A stretch of 29,432 nucleotides of DNA, from the NCBI GenBank assembly GCA_023418315.1, contig JAEZZY010000017.1, forward strand, positions 1-29,432. Reading direction: 5' to 3'. Of the stretch, positions 22,329 to 29,432 are shown one piece after another (positions within the stretch are counted from its first letter, which is position 1; the number at the start of each line of letters is the position of its first letter). The notes below the pieces were generated by a model, which saw only the letters and a list, made by a program, of their open reading frames with translations, was not told the DNA's origin and did not search any database. Origin of the DNA: Bacteroidota bacterium (GTDB lineage Bacteria > Bacteroidota > Bacteroidia > Chitinophagales > Chitinophagaceae). Position numbers and translations under genes: made by a program.

Positions 22329-24974
22329 TCATGACAATTGGATGGCTTTATAGGCTTGCAGTTCTTCAAATGCTTTAGCACACACTTTTTCAAGATGAGG
22401 CACCAGCACTTGTAATCTGTCTGTATGTGCTGCTTCGCCGGCTATCTGTTCGATCAAAAAAATATTGCTTATTTCTTCTTTTACACCCATATAGGAAAGC
22501 TGGGGTTTGAGGGAATGAGCTGCAATTTTTACAGCCGGATAATCCTGTTCCTGGAGGGCGGTTTTGATATTGTGTAGCAATTTAGGAGCATTATCCAGAA
22601 ACATACTGATGTATTTATTCATTTTTTCGGGATTTTCTCCGGTAAGTTTTTTCAGAAAAACCATATCGCTAAGGTGTTCCGGCAAGGGTGGCAGGCTGTC
22701 GGTATTTTTTTTATGTTCCTCTTCGGAAGCATTCGCTATAGGCAATGTAGGTTTGGCGCTCATTTTTGCCATTTTCAGCAGCAGTTCATCTTTTTGAAAG
22801 GGTTTGGAGATATGGGCATTCATACCGGCGTGCAGGTAGCGTTGTATATCTTCCTGCAATACATTTGCGGTTATAGCGATGATACCGGTTTGGCTTCTTG
22901 CGGAGTCCAGTTTTCTGATTTGTTTGGTGGCTTCCACTCCATCCATTACCGGCATTTGGATATCCATCAGCACAATGTCATAGTCGTTGGCGCTTACTTT
23001 TTCTACGGCTTGCTGCCCGTTTAGCGCGATGTCTATATGGGCGGTGGGTATGGCTTCTTTTAAGGTATCTTCTGCTACCATCCGGTTAAATTCATTGTCT
23101 TCTACGAGGAGTATTTTTATGTGTTCCAGTTTTTTCAGTGTGTCGTCATTCACTATTTTAGGCAGGGGTTTTTCTTTTTGTTCGGCTGCTTCTTCCAGAG
23201 GTAACAATACGCTGAATACGGTGCCCTTGCCCAGTTCGCTTTTTACGCCGATGTGTCCATTCATCAAAGTAGTAAGTTGTTTGGAGATGGTAAGCCCCAG
23301 TCCTGTTCCCCCGAATTTCCGGGTTACGTCTGTGCCTGCCTGGGTAAAGCTTTCAAATATTTTGTCCACATATTCCGGATCAATGCCTATGCCGGTGTCC
23401 ACAATATCGAATCGCAGCAAATGATTTTTACCCTCGGATCGTTGTTGGGATACGTTTATTTCCACATACCCTTTTTCGGTAAATTTCACGGCATTGCCGG
23501 CTAGGTTGAGCAATATCTGGTGAAGGCGGGTAGGATCGCCCAGCAAGCGGTTGGGTATGTTGGGGTCTATTTCTGTTTTAAAATCAATGCCTTTTTCTTC
23601 TGATTTAAGCATCAGCATATCGGCTACGCTTTGCAGGACTTCGCGCAGGGAAAAGTCAGTATGTTCAATTTGTATTTTTCCTGCTTCAATTTTGGATAGA
23701 TCCAGAATATCGTTGATGATGACGAGGAGGTTATCTGCCGATTGTTGAATGGCATTGAGGTAGCGCAATTGTTCCGGCTTAGGTTCTTTTTCCAACAGCA
23801 ACCTTGTCATGCCTACAATAGCGTTCATAGGAGTGCGTATCTCGTGGCTCATATTCGCCATAAATTGCTGCTTAAGCATGGCGGTTTGTTCGGCCACTTC
23901 TTTTTCTTTTTGTGCCAGCTCTATCTGCTGGCGGGTTTGTAGGTTGCGTAGCTTATTGAAGGTGGTTTGTTTGAATATCTCCTCTTTCAGTTCTTCATAG
24001 GCCTTCAGGTGGTGAAAGGCTTTGGGGATATCTCCCACTCTATCATAAAGCATAGACAGCACTTCGTGAATGCTCATGATATCATGCTTGCGTGAGTGTC
24101 CTTCTGCAAGGGAGAATGCGGATTCCAGTTCCTTTTGTGCATTGACATAGTTTCCTTCATCCATGTCTATCCTTCCCTGGTAGAAATAACAAACGATCTG
24201 CACTTCTACATTTCCCAGTTCCTTGCCTAAAGCCAGCCCTTCGGTAAGGTATTTTTCTGCTTTTTTAAAATCCTTCATTTTATAATATACCTTACCCAAT
24301 CCGCTTATGGCTAAGGCGTGCAGCATCGTATCTATATTGGAATGAGAGAGGTTTTCTTCAAAATAACGCAGCGCTTCGGCATATTGTTCCTGCTTGAAGT
24401 AGATATTGCCCAGTATATGATAAAGAGTGATGAGGCGATGCTCATCGTTTGCTTCTTTGAAAATAGGTACGCATCGCAGAGCAAATTCTAAAGCGTTTTC
24501 ATAGTCATTAAGATCGTAATGCAGGTAAGCGATACTTGCAAGGTTTACCGATTGGGCCACTACATCACCCATACTTTCGTTGATGGCAAGGGCTTTTTCA
24601 AAGTAGTTGAGCGCTTCGGCAAGGTCGCCTTTATCGCGGTAGATATACCCGAAGTTGTTGAGTACTCTAGCCATAAAAGGGCGGTCTTCTACCTTGCTGG
24701 CTATTTTATAGGCTTGTTCCAGAATGTCTATACCGGCTTCATAATTTCCTTGCTGCCAATAGCACCATCCGGCTAAGTTATAGCCTCTGCCTTTTCCTCT
24801 GAGATAGCCGGCTTTTTCGGATCGTTCGATCACTTCTTCGGCCAGCTCAAAGCCTCTGTCCACATCTATGGCGCGCACTTCCAGCGCCAGTTCTACCAGC
24901 TTATCTATCTTAGCCACTTCATCGGTAAGGGCGTTGTATTCGTCTTGTAGTTGCCGTATCTTAGGATGTTCCAT
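22329..24974 (-). CDS. TPR-hybrid histidine kinase with receiver and Hpt domains
   Basis: 881 residues, apparently cytosolic: no signal peptide and no membrane helix. Residues ~1-335 are tandem tetratricopeptide repeats (patterns such as LNNFGYIYRDKGDLAEALNYF). A coiled coil (~340-366) leads to HisKA with His377 in FMANMSHEIRTPMNA, then the ATPase domain with NAVKFTEKGYVEI, DTGIGI and GTGLGLTI. A receiver domain follows, with phospho-acceptor Asp671 in VLMDIQMPVMDG and Lys in ISKPF. The C-terminal Hpt domain has His820 in AAHSLKPQLSYMG. This is a full internal phosphorelay (His-Asp-His) whose output regulator is not nearby. TPRs suggest a protein partner or peptide as signal. Confidence 0.93.
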   Translation of the reverse strand: MEHPKIRQLQDEYNALTDEVAKIDKLVELALEVRAIDVDRGFELAEEVIERSEKAGYLRGKGRGYNLAGWCYWQQGNYEAGIDILEQAYKIASKVEDRPFMARVLNNFGYIYRDKGDLAEALNYFEKALAINESMGDVVAQSVNLASIAYLHYDLNDYENALEFALRCVPIFKEANDEHRLITLYHILGNIYFKQEQYAEALRYFEENLSHSNIDTMLHALAISGLGKVYYKMKDFKKAEKYLTEGLALGKELGNVEVQIVCYFYQGRIDMDEGNYVNAQKELESAFSLAEGHSRKHDIMSIHEVLSMLYDRVGDIPKAFHHLKAYEELKEEIFKQTTFNKLRNLQTRQQIELAQKEKEVAEQTAMLKQQFMANMSHEIRTPMNAIVGMTRLLLEKEPKPEQLRYLNAIQQSADNLLVIINDILDLSKIEAGKIQIEHTDFSLREVLQSVADMLMLKSEEKGIDFKTEIDPNIPNRLLGDPTRLHQILLNLAGNAVKFTEKGYVEINVSQQRSEGKNHLLRFDIVDTGIGIDPEYVDKIFESFTQAGTDVTRKFGGTGLGLTISKQLTTLMNGHIGVKSELGKGTVFSVLLPLEEAAEQKEKPLPKIVNDDTLKKLEHIKILLVEDNEFNRMVAEDTLKEAIPTAHIDIALNGQQAVEKVSANDYDIVLMDIQMPVMDGVEATKQIRKLDSARSQTGIIAITANVLQEDIQRYLHAGMNAHISKPFQKDELLLKMAKMSAKPTLPIANASEEEHKKNTDSLPPLPEHLSDMVFLKKLTGENPEKMNKYISMFLDNAPKLLHNIKTALQEQDYPAVKIAAHSLKPQLSYMGVKEEISNIFLIEQIAGEAAHTDRLQVLVPHLEKVCAKAFEELQAYKAIQLS

Positions 24975-24988
24975 AATGTTTTAAAATT

Positions 24989-25020
24989 AAACACCCCTTG
25001 CAGAATAGCAAGAGGTGTTT
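24989..25020 (-). other. Hairpin in the leader of the hybrid kinase gene
   Basis: AAACACCCCTTGC and GCAAGAGGTGTTT pair with one mismatch around a six-nt loop, ending 14 nt before the kinase ATG. There is no T tract of note on the minus strand (TTTAATTTTAAAAC). It may be a second terminator for the 2TM gene or a 5' leader structure. Confidence 0.5.
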
Positions 25021-25032
25021 CCAAAAATATCT

Positions 25033-25056
25033 AAAAAACGGCATAACTGGATGCCG
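25033..25056 (-). terminator. Terminator of the 2TM gene
   Basis: The CGGCAT/ATGCCG stem (25039-25044 and 25051-25056) is followed on the minus strand by six T (25038-25033). It lies 17 nt after the stop codon of the 2TM gene. Confidence 0.7.
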
Positions 25057-25073
25057 GTAATGTTTATGTTTTT

Positions 25074-25322
25074 TTAACCGTGCAACTGTCTTTTGTATTC
25101 ATCGTTACCCGGATCTTCATAACTAAAAAACACAGCGCAAAAATGGCCGATGAAAGACAGCCCCCAAGCGGCAATAATCCAAGCGTGCCAAGGATAAGCC
25201 CATTCTGTTTCCCCTTGTTTGTGATGGATAAAGAACATAACGGCAGATGCGATTAAAAACACCACAAAATGAAGCATCAGTGTACTTTTTTGTTTTCCCG
25301 TTGGTTTTATTTTATTAGCCAT
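25074..25322 (-). CDS. Small 2TM-domain membrane protein
   Basis: 82 residues. Two membrane helices (about 17-34 and 47-67) are separated by a short polar loop containing HHKQGETEWAYPWHAW. The tail is charged (SYEDPGNDEYKRQL). This layout, with a His/Trp-rich loop between the helices, fits the small 2TM domain family of Bacteroidota, whose members occur alone or fused to LytTR regulators or kinases. The function is unknown. It is read as a single gene with its own -7 box and terminator. Confidence 0.72.
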   Translation of the reverse strand: MANKIKPTGKQKSTLMLHFVVFLIASAVMFFIHHKQGETEWAYPWHAWIIAAWGLSFIGHFCAVFFSYEDPGNDEYKRQLHG

Positions 25323-25342
25323 ATATTGAATATTCTAAGGCG

Positions 25343-25350
25343 CAAAGATA
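25343..25350 (-). promoter_or_regulatory. -7 box of the 2TM gene
   Basis: The minus strand reads TATCTTTG, a perfect TAnnTTTG, 20 nt upstream of the ATG. No matching -33 TTG is visible. Confidence 0.5.
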
Positions 25351-25404
25351 GTAAAAGGAGGGGAAGATAAAAGTGTTGGGAGGGCTATATTTCTGAAAAA
25401 TACA

Positions 25405-25426
25405 AAACGCCCAGGAAAGGGCGTTT
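25405..25426 (-). terminator. Terminator of the thioredoxin-like gene
   Basis: The AAACGCCC/GGGCGTTT stem, with loop AGGAAA, lies 27 nt after the stop codon. The minus strand continues TGTATTTTT, a modest T tract. Confidence 0.75.
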
Positions 25427-25453
25427 CAAAAAATATACGGTAAGGAAAGCTGC

Positions 25454-25948
25454 TTACTTAGCCGCCAGTTCTTTCACTTTTGCGTAGGTGGTGTTTTCGG
25501 CGCCTTCTTCGTAGCCGGCGTGTTGGTACGCCACTTTACCGTCTTTGTCAATGATGATGGTGAACGGTACGGTCTGGAAATTAAGCGAACGTTTCAGATC
25601 GGAATTGGCATCTATATAGTAAGGAAAATCCCAGCCTTGTGATTTTGCGTAGCTGCGCACCAGTCCTTCGGCACGGGTTTCGTCCAATGAAATGGTCATA
25701 TAGTTGAAATCGGTTTCTTTTTTCCAGTCGGAAAGTTTTTCGCGTATGCTTTTGATTTCTTTTTTGCAAGGCACGCACCAGGTAGCCCAGAAATTGATAA
25801 GTGTTACTTTTCCTTCCTCAACGGATTCATTAAAGGCGATTTTCTTACCGGTATTCACATCTTTGATAGCGGTAGTAGGTAGCTCTCCCTGAGCAAAGGT
25901 GGCGATGGTGAAAACTAACCCTGCCAGTGTAGCAACTATTTTTTTCAT
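25454..25948 (-). CDS. TlpA-like periplasmic thiol-disulfide oxidoreductase
   Basis: 164 residues with a signal peptide (MKKIVATLAGLVFTIATFAQ) and a thioredoxin fold. The active site is W-C-V-P-C (Cys58 and Cys61) in NFWATWCVPCKKEI, and the cis-proline loop is TVPF (Pro128). The insert and strand order fit the TlpA/ResA group, which reduces disulfides in exported proteins; the reductant supply (CcdA or DsbD type) is not in the window. It is divergent from the DUF6029 barrel gene, and the two share an 86-nt promoter region. The barrel has a C-terminal pair of cysteines that could be its substrate. Confidence 0.92.
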   Translation of the reverse strand: MKKIVATLAGLVFTIATFAQGELPTTAIKDVNTGKKIAFNESVEEGKVTLINFWATWCVPCKKEIKSIREKLSDWKKETDFNYMTISLDETRAEGLVRSYAKSQGWDFPYYIDANSDLKRSLNFQTVPFTIIIDKDGKVAYQHAGYEEGAENTTYAKVKELAAK

Positions 25949-25988
25949 TGAAACAATTTTTTGATGAAGTTATTAACGAATATCTTGC

Positions 25989-25996
25989 CAAATTTA
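25989..25996 (-). promoter_or_regulatory. -7 box of the tlpA-like gene
   Basis: The minus strand reads TAAATTTG, a perfect match, about 40 nt before the start. On the plus strand TAAATTCG (26007-26014) is a near match that could serve the DUF6029 gene, so the two promoters would be back to back. Confidence 0.5.
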
Positions 25997-26034
25997 ACAA
26001 GTATCGTAAATTCGGAAAATTTTTACTTAACTAA

Positions 26035-27624
26035 ATGAAAAAAATTTTCGGTTCGTTCCTCCTTTTTCTCGGTTCGCTTTACTCCTTCGCACAAGGCACG
26101 CTTTCCGGCGATCTTATGACCAATGTCAATTATTATCAGCGTGACAGCGGCATCTTGACCCCTGATAATACACTTTACAACGATTACCTGAGCGGGGGGG
26201 AATCATGGCTTTCACTAAGGTATAACTATAAAGGATTTACAGCTTTCGTGCGTGCAGATGCGTTTCATAATTCTAATCTTTATGATCCTAAGATTGCCAT
26301 TTCAGGTTTTGGCATAGGCGCTTGGAGTCTTAGTAAAGATATAAAAGGACTTACTGCCACCGCAGGTTATATTTATGATCAGATAGGCAGCGGCATTTTA
26401 TTCCGCTCTTATGAAGACCGCGGCTTGCTGATTGATAATGCTTTGGTGGGCTTGCATCTTAAATACCACGTGAATGACCATTTAATGCTGAAGGCTTTTA
26501 GCGGACAGCAAAAAAATGTACGGGATTTTAGCCGTTATAATCCTATCATCAAAGGTTTTAATGCCGAAGGTGATTTTTCTTTGGGAGATAACATACATAT
26601 CTCTCCGGGTATCGGTTTGCTCAACCGTACACTTGACAATGAATCCTGGCTTCCTATAAAAAGTAAAGTAGATGCCCAGGACAGTGCGCACATTTTTTAT
26701 CCAAGGTATAATATGTATGCCTTCACTGCCTATAACAACCTTACAGCCGGAGCTTTTTCTTGGTATATAGAAGGTGCCTATAAAACACATGAAGCAATTG
26801 AAAAAGATAATGTACTGCAAGATCTTTCGGGAAATGTGGTTTATACTACTTTAGGTTATGCGCGTAAGGGTTTAGCGATAAATATTACCGGCAAGCGCAC
26901 AGAGAATTTTGAAATGCGTACTTCGCCTAATGAACTTTTGCTGCGCGGTTTGCTCAATTGGCAACCTATTGTAGCACGCCTTCGCCCACAACGCTTGCTG
27001 GCCCGCTATACGCCGGCTTCTCAAAACCTTTCTGAACTGGCGCTCGGTACAGATGTGTTGATTTCCCCCAATGATGATCTGGACATTACGCTGAATTATA
27101 CCCATATTAATACGCTTGAAGAAGTGAAACTTTATCGTGAGGCTTATGGAGAGCTGAACTATCGTGGGTTGGATAAATGGATCTTTATGGTGGGCGGCCA
27201 ATATCTGGAATATAATCAGCAATTGTATCAGATAAAGGATGTCCCTTTGTTTACAGCCATTACGCCGTTTGCTGAAGCTACCTATAAATTCAACGATAAA
27301 ACTTCTCTCCGTACCGAATGGGAATATATGATTGCGGAGAACGATTTCGGATCATGGGTATTTGGTTTGCTGGAACTAACAATCGCTCCACGCTGGTCAT
27401 TTGCCGTGTCGGATATGTACATTACCAAACTCAATCCACACAACCTCAGCGGGCTGACTAAACCCGCCCATTATTACAATGTGTTTGCCGCTTACAGCCA
27501 AGGCCCGCATCGCTTTACCGCCTCTTATGTAAAACAAGTGGACGGCATCAACTGCACCGGTGGCGTATGCCGCTATGAGCCTGCATTCAGCGGAATTAAA
27601 GTAGGTATTACATCCAGTTTTTAA
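26035..27624 (+). CDS. DUF6029-type outer-membrane beta-barrel protein
   Basis: 529 residues. A signal peptide (MKKIFGSFLLFLGSLYSFAQ) is followed by GTLSGDLMTNVNYYQRD and a long series of alternating aromatic strands (for example LRTEWEYM, FGLLELTIAPRWSFAVSD, RFTASYVKQV), ending in a terminal Phe. This is the look of an outer-membrane barrel of the DUF6029 family found in Bacteroidota. The C-terminus carries two cysteines in N-C-T-G-G-V-C-R (Cys507, Cys512). Its role is unknown; the divergent TlpA-like oxidoreductase suggests a link through disulfide handling. No TonB box or plug is present. Confidence 0.82.
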   Translation: MKKIFGSFLLFLGSLYSFAQGTLSGDLMTNVNYYQRDSGILTPDNTLYNDYLSGGESWLSLRYNYKGFTAFVRADAFHNSNLYDPKIAISGFGIGAWSLSKDIKGLTATAGYIYDQIGSGILFRSYEDRGLLIDNALVGLHLKYHVNDHLMLKAFSGQQKNVRDFSRYNPIIKGFNAEGDFSLGDNIHISPGIGLLNRTLDNESWLPIKSKVDAQDSAHIFYPRYNMYAFTAYNNLTAGAFSWYIEGAYKTHEAIEKDNVLQDLSGNVVYTTLGYARKGLAINITGKRTENFEMRTSPNELLLRGLLNWQPIVARLRPQRLLARYTPASQNLSELALGTDVLISPNDDLDITLNYTHINTLEEVKLYREAYGELNYRGLDKWIFMVGGQYLEYNQQLYQIKDVPLFTAITPFAEATYKFNDKTSLRTEWEYMIAENDFGSWVFGLLELTIAPRWSFAVSDMYITKLNPHNLSGLTKPAHYYNVFAAYSQGPHRFTASYVKQVDGINCTGGVCRYEPAFSGIKVGITSSF

Positions 27625-27728
27625 AACGCCTGTTCCCTTATTTCCTATGTTCTTTCTTAACAGAATGGACGGTCAAGATTTTCCCCATAAATTCTAAAAA
27701 TTAAGGGAATAGAGAAAAAAAAAATTTT

Positions 27729-27768
27729 ATGCCGGACAAAAAACCGTAATTTTGGGACAAATGCCGGA
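27729..27768 (+). promoter_or_regulatory. Xre/RES promoter with flanking direct repeats
   Basis: The -7 box TAATTTTG (27747-27754) fits TAnnTTTG and lies 17 nt before the start codon. ATGCCGGA occurs on both sides of it, at 27729-27736 and 27761-27768. The spacing is 32 bp, about three helical turns. A GGACAAA string is also found in both halves. These repeats are a candidate operator for the antitoxin. Confidence 0.5.
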
Positions 27769-27771
27769 GAT

Positions 27772-28296
27772 ATGAAATACAAAAAGAAAGAAACAATTAC
27801 AGAAGTGAACGAACCAGCCGTGGCCTATATGCCTGCCTATACTTCCGCCTCTATCAACAACAACCACATAAAACGCTCTATCACATTGATGGGAATGGGT
27901 GCCGCAAAATCATTTAAAGAAATAGAAAACGATGCGGATTTTATATACTGCATCCGTGAAGGAGTGCCGAAGCAAGCCCTTGATAACATTATAGACATTG
28001 CAGGGTTTACCATGAGTGAAATAGCCCTCATCATCAGAACTTCTGATAGAACATTAAGACGCTATACATCCAAGCAAAAACTAAATGCCGAACAAAGCGA
28101 GCGCGTTATCGAGCTTGCGAAACTCTACAGCAGAGGCGAGGAAGTATTCGGGAATATGGATGCTTTTAAGGAATGGGTGAATAACCGTGTCATTGCTCTG
28201 GGAAATAAAAAACCCAAAGAATTTATGGACACATCTATAGGCATCGAAATACTTATGGACGAGCTCGGTAGGATAGAACACGGAATATTTGCCTGA
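27772..28296 (+). CDS. Xre/MbcA/ParS-type antitoxin (DUF2384)
   Basis: 174 residues. The middle part is an Xre-like helix-turn-helix region (VPKQALDNIIDIAGFTMSEI, then RTLRRYTSKQKLNAEQSERV). The C-terminal part is the DUF2384 toxin-binding domain (LYSRGEEVFGNMDAFKEWVN, then a final LMDELGRIEHGIFA). The N-terminal ~50 residues look disordered. In RES systems this protein binds and blocks the toxin and usually represses its own operon. Its stop overlaps the RES start by one base (TGATG), so the two are coupled. Confidence 0.92.
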   Translation: MKYKKKETITEVNEPAVAYMPAYTSASINNNHIKRSITLMGMGAAKSFKEIENDADFIYCIREGVPKQALDNIIDIAGFTMSEIALIIRTSDRTLRRYTSKQKLNAEQSERVIELAKLYSRGEEVFGNMDAFKEWVNNRVIALGNKKPKEFMDTSIGIEILMDELGRIEHGIFA

Positions 28297-28748
28297 TGAA
28301 TGTATATCGGATTAGCAAGTGTAAATTTATAAATGATTTGAAAGGCACGGGTGCAGCAGCCTATGGCGGACGCTGGCACAGTAAAGGAACCTATGTTTTA
28401 TATACATCCGAAGCAGCTTCCTTAGCATTGCTGGAAAGCGTGGTACATATTTCCAACATAGCGGCATCAGGGTATTGCCTGCTGTGCCTTGAAATACCTG
28501 ACAACAATATTAAAGAATTGAAACCCGATGACCTGCCGGAAAAATGGGATGAAAATCCACCGGCAGATTTATTGAAATCAATTGGAGACAAGTTTGTTCG
28601 AGAAAATAAATTCCTTGCGCTAAAGCTGCCTTCGGTTATTCTTCCCCAAGAGAGTAATTATCTTTTAAACCCTAATCATCCTGATTTTATCAACGTAACC
28701 GTTCTTTATTCCCAGCCTATAACCATTGATGTGCGGCTTGTAGGGTAA
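28296..28748 (+). CDS. RES-domain toxin (NAD+-degrading type)
   Basis: 150 residues. Conserved RES features are present: Arg5 in VYRIS, Arg26-Trp27 in YGGRWHSKG, Tyr36 in VLYTSE and Glu47 in LALLESVVH. Characterised RES toxins degrade NAD+ and so halt growth unless bound by the antitoxin. The length is standard and the reading frame intact, so the toxin is probably active. It is encoded directly after the Xre/DUF2384 antitoxin with a one-base overlap. The downstream hydrolase is 85 nt away and likely separate. Confidence 0.93.
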   Translation: MNVYRISKCKFINDLKGTGAAAYGGRWHSKGTYVLYTSEAASLALLESVVHISNIAASGYCLLCLEIPDNNIKELKPDDLPEKWDENPPADLLKSIGDKFVRENKFLALKLPSVILPQESNYLLNPNHPDFINVTVLYSQPITIDVRLVG

Positions 28749-28833
28749 TATTTCAAGAGTTTCTTTTTTCACTGCTATGATGATGCTATAATTGCTTTAT
28801 GGTATGAGCATAGTTTTTTAGTGCCTATAAATC

Positions 28834-29432
28834 ATGTTTAATTATAAAATCCTGTTTTCTCTTGTTAAGACGACTATTTGTTTTTTGATACTTTTTTCGC
28901 TCTGTTCTTCCTGCGCCTTTGTACCTATAAAACGCAGTAAAGATATTAGCTACACATCGGGACAAACGCTCAACGTATTTGCCCCACGAAATTCAAAAAA
29001 TAAAAAGCCGGTATTGGTACATTTTTATGGAGGCAATTGGACATCCGGTAAGAAAGAATTGTATAATTTTTTCGGTAGCCGATGGGCACGGAAGGGTGTA
29101 GTAACCGTTATCCCCGATTATCCCAAAAGCCCTGAAGCCGATTATAGGAAAATGACGATGGATGCTGCCACTGCTATCAAATGGGTGAAGGAACACATCC
29201 ACCTATACGGCGGCGACTCCAACCGGATATTCGTATCGGGGCACTCTGCCGGCGGACAGCTTGCGGCGCTTTCGGTGATTGATACTTTTTATTTCCAACA
29301 ACTGAACTTTCCCAATCCGGTGAAAGGGCTTATTCTTATAGACCCCGCAGGGCTGGATATGTATCGTTATATGAACGAAGTGGACCACGGGCCGGATGGT
29401 TCGTATTTACACATATTCACCGAGGATAGCAG
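28834..29432 (+). CDS. Alpha/beta hydrolase, lipoprotein (3' end cut by window)
   Basis: 199 codons are visible, without a stop. The N-terminus has a hydrophobic stretch and the lipobox LCSSC with Cys27, so a lipid-anchored envelope protein is likely. The hydrolase part starts like BD-FAE/carboxylesterase enzymes: QTLNVFAPR, then the oxyanion segment HFYGGNWTSG, VVTVIPDYPKSP, and the nucleophile elbow GHSAGGQLA with Ser138. The catalytic Asp and His would lie beyond or near the window edge. The substrate is unknown; related enzymes cleave small acyl or carbohydrate esters. It follows the RES operon but is probably not part of it. Confidence 0.85.
   Translation, partial: MFNYKILFSLVKTTICFLILFSLCSSCAFVPIKRSKDISYTSGQTLNVFAPRNSKNKKPVLVHFYGGNWTSGKKELYNFFGSRWARKGVVTVIPDYPKSPEADYRKMTMDAATAIKWVKEHIHLYGGDSNRIFVSGHSAGGQLAALSVIDTFYFQQLNFPNPVKGLILIDPAGLDMYRYMNEVDHGPDGSYLHIFTEDS

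Overview
This window reads as chromosome of a Bacteroidota bacterium, probably close to the Chitinophagales; the genus is inference. The evidence is TAnnTTTG-type -7 promoter boxes, a short Bacteroidota-style SRP RNA, a type IX secretion C-terminal domain on a secreted M43 protease, a DUF6029 outer-membrane protein, a NuoG without its large molybdopterin-like half, and weak Shine-Dalgarno use. The right end cuts an alpha/beta hydrolase. The first 300 bases hold no gene and include a run of 19 C.

Left part (317-4860): two ferritin-like proteins with twin-arginine signals sit directly upstream of tatA. A convergent minus-strand group ubiA-family prenyltransferase > maf > TolB-like beta-propeller follows.

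Centre (5062-16082): genes for respiratory complex I. nuoA-nuoB-nuoC-nuoD-nuoE-nuoF-nuoG run on the minus strand, with nuoH divergent on the plus strand. nuoI-N are not in the window. All the nuo genes look intact, but every junction in the A-to-G series carries extra DNA. Between A and B there is a four-helix-bundle (S23/IVP) gene; between B and C an 80-bp repeat and an AT-rich repeat; between C and D a second four-helix-bundle gene. Between D and E there is a small ORF plus a broken nucleotidyltransferase; between E and F a VOC protein, a DUF4440 protein, a repeat and an MNT/HEPN pair; between F and G a GxxExxY protein. Four related ~85-bp repeats and several short inverted flanking repeats accompany these insertions. 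This is the most unusual feature of the window.

Right part (16232-29432): an Lrp/AsnC regulator diverges from ahcY (S-adenosylhomocysteinase), whose transcript ends in a clear terminator. Then come a soluble histidine kinase, the SRP RNA, an unrecognised 122-residue protein, the M43 protease, a TPR/hybrid histidine kinase/receiver/Hpt protein, and a 2TM protein. A TlpA-like thioredoxin diverges from the DUF6029 barrel. A Xre/RES toxin-antitoxin operon and the start of a lipoprotein-like alpha/beta hydrolase finish the window. No tRNA, rRNA, CRISPR array or transposase gene was seen.
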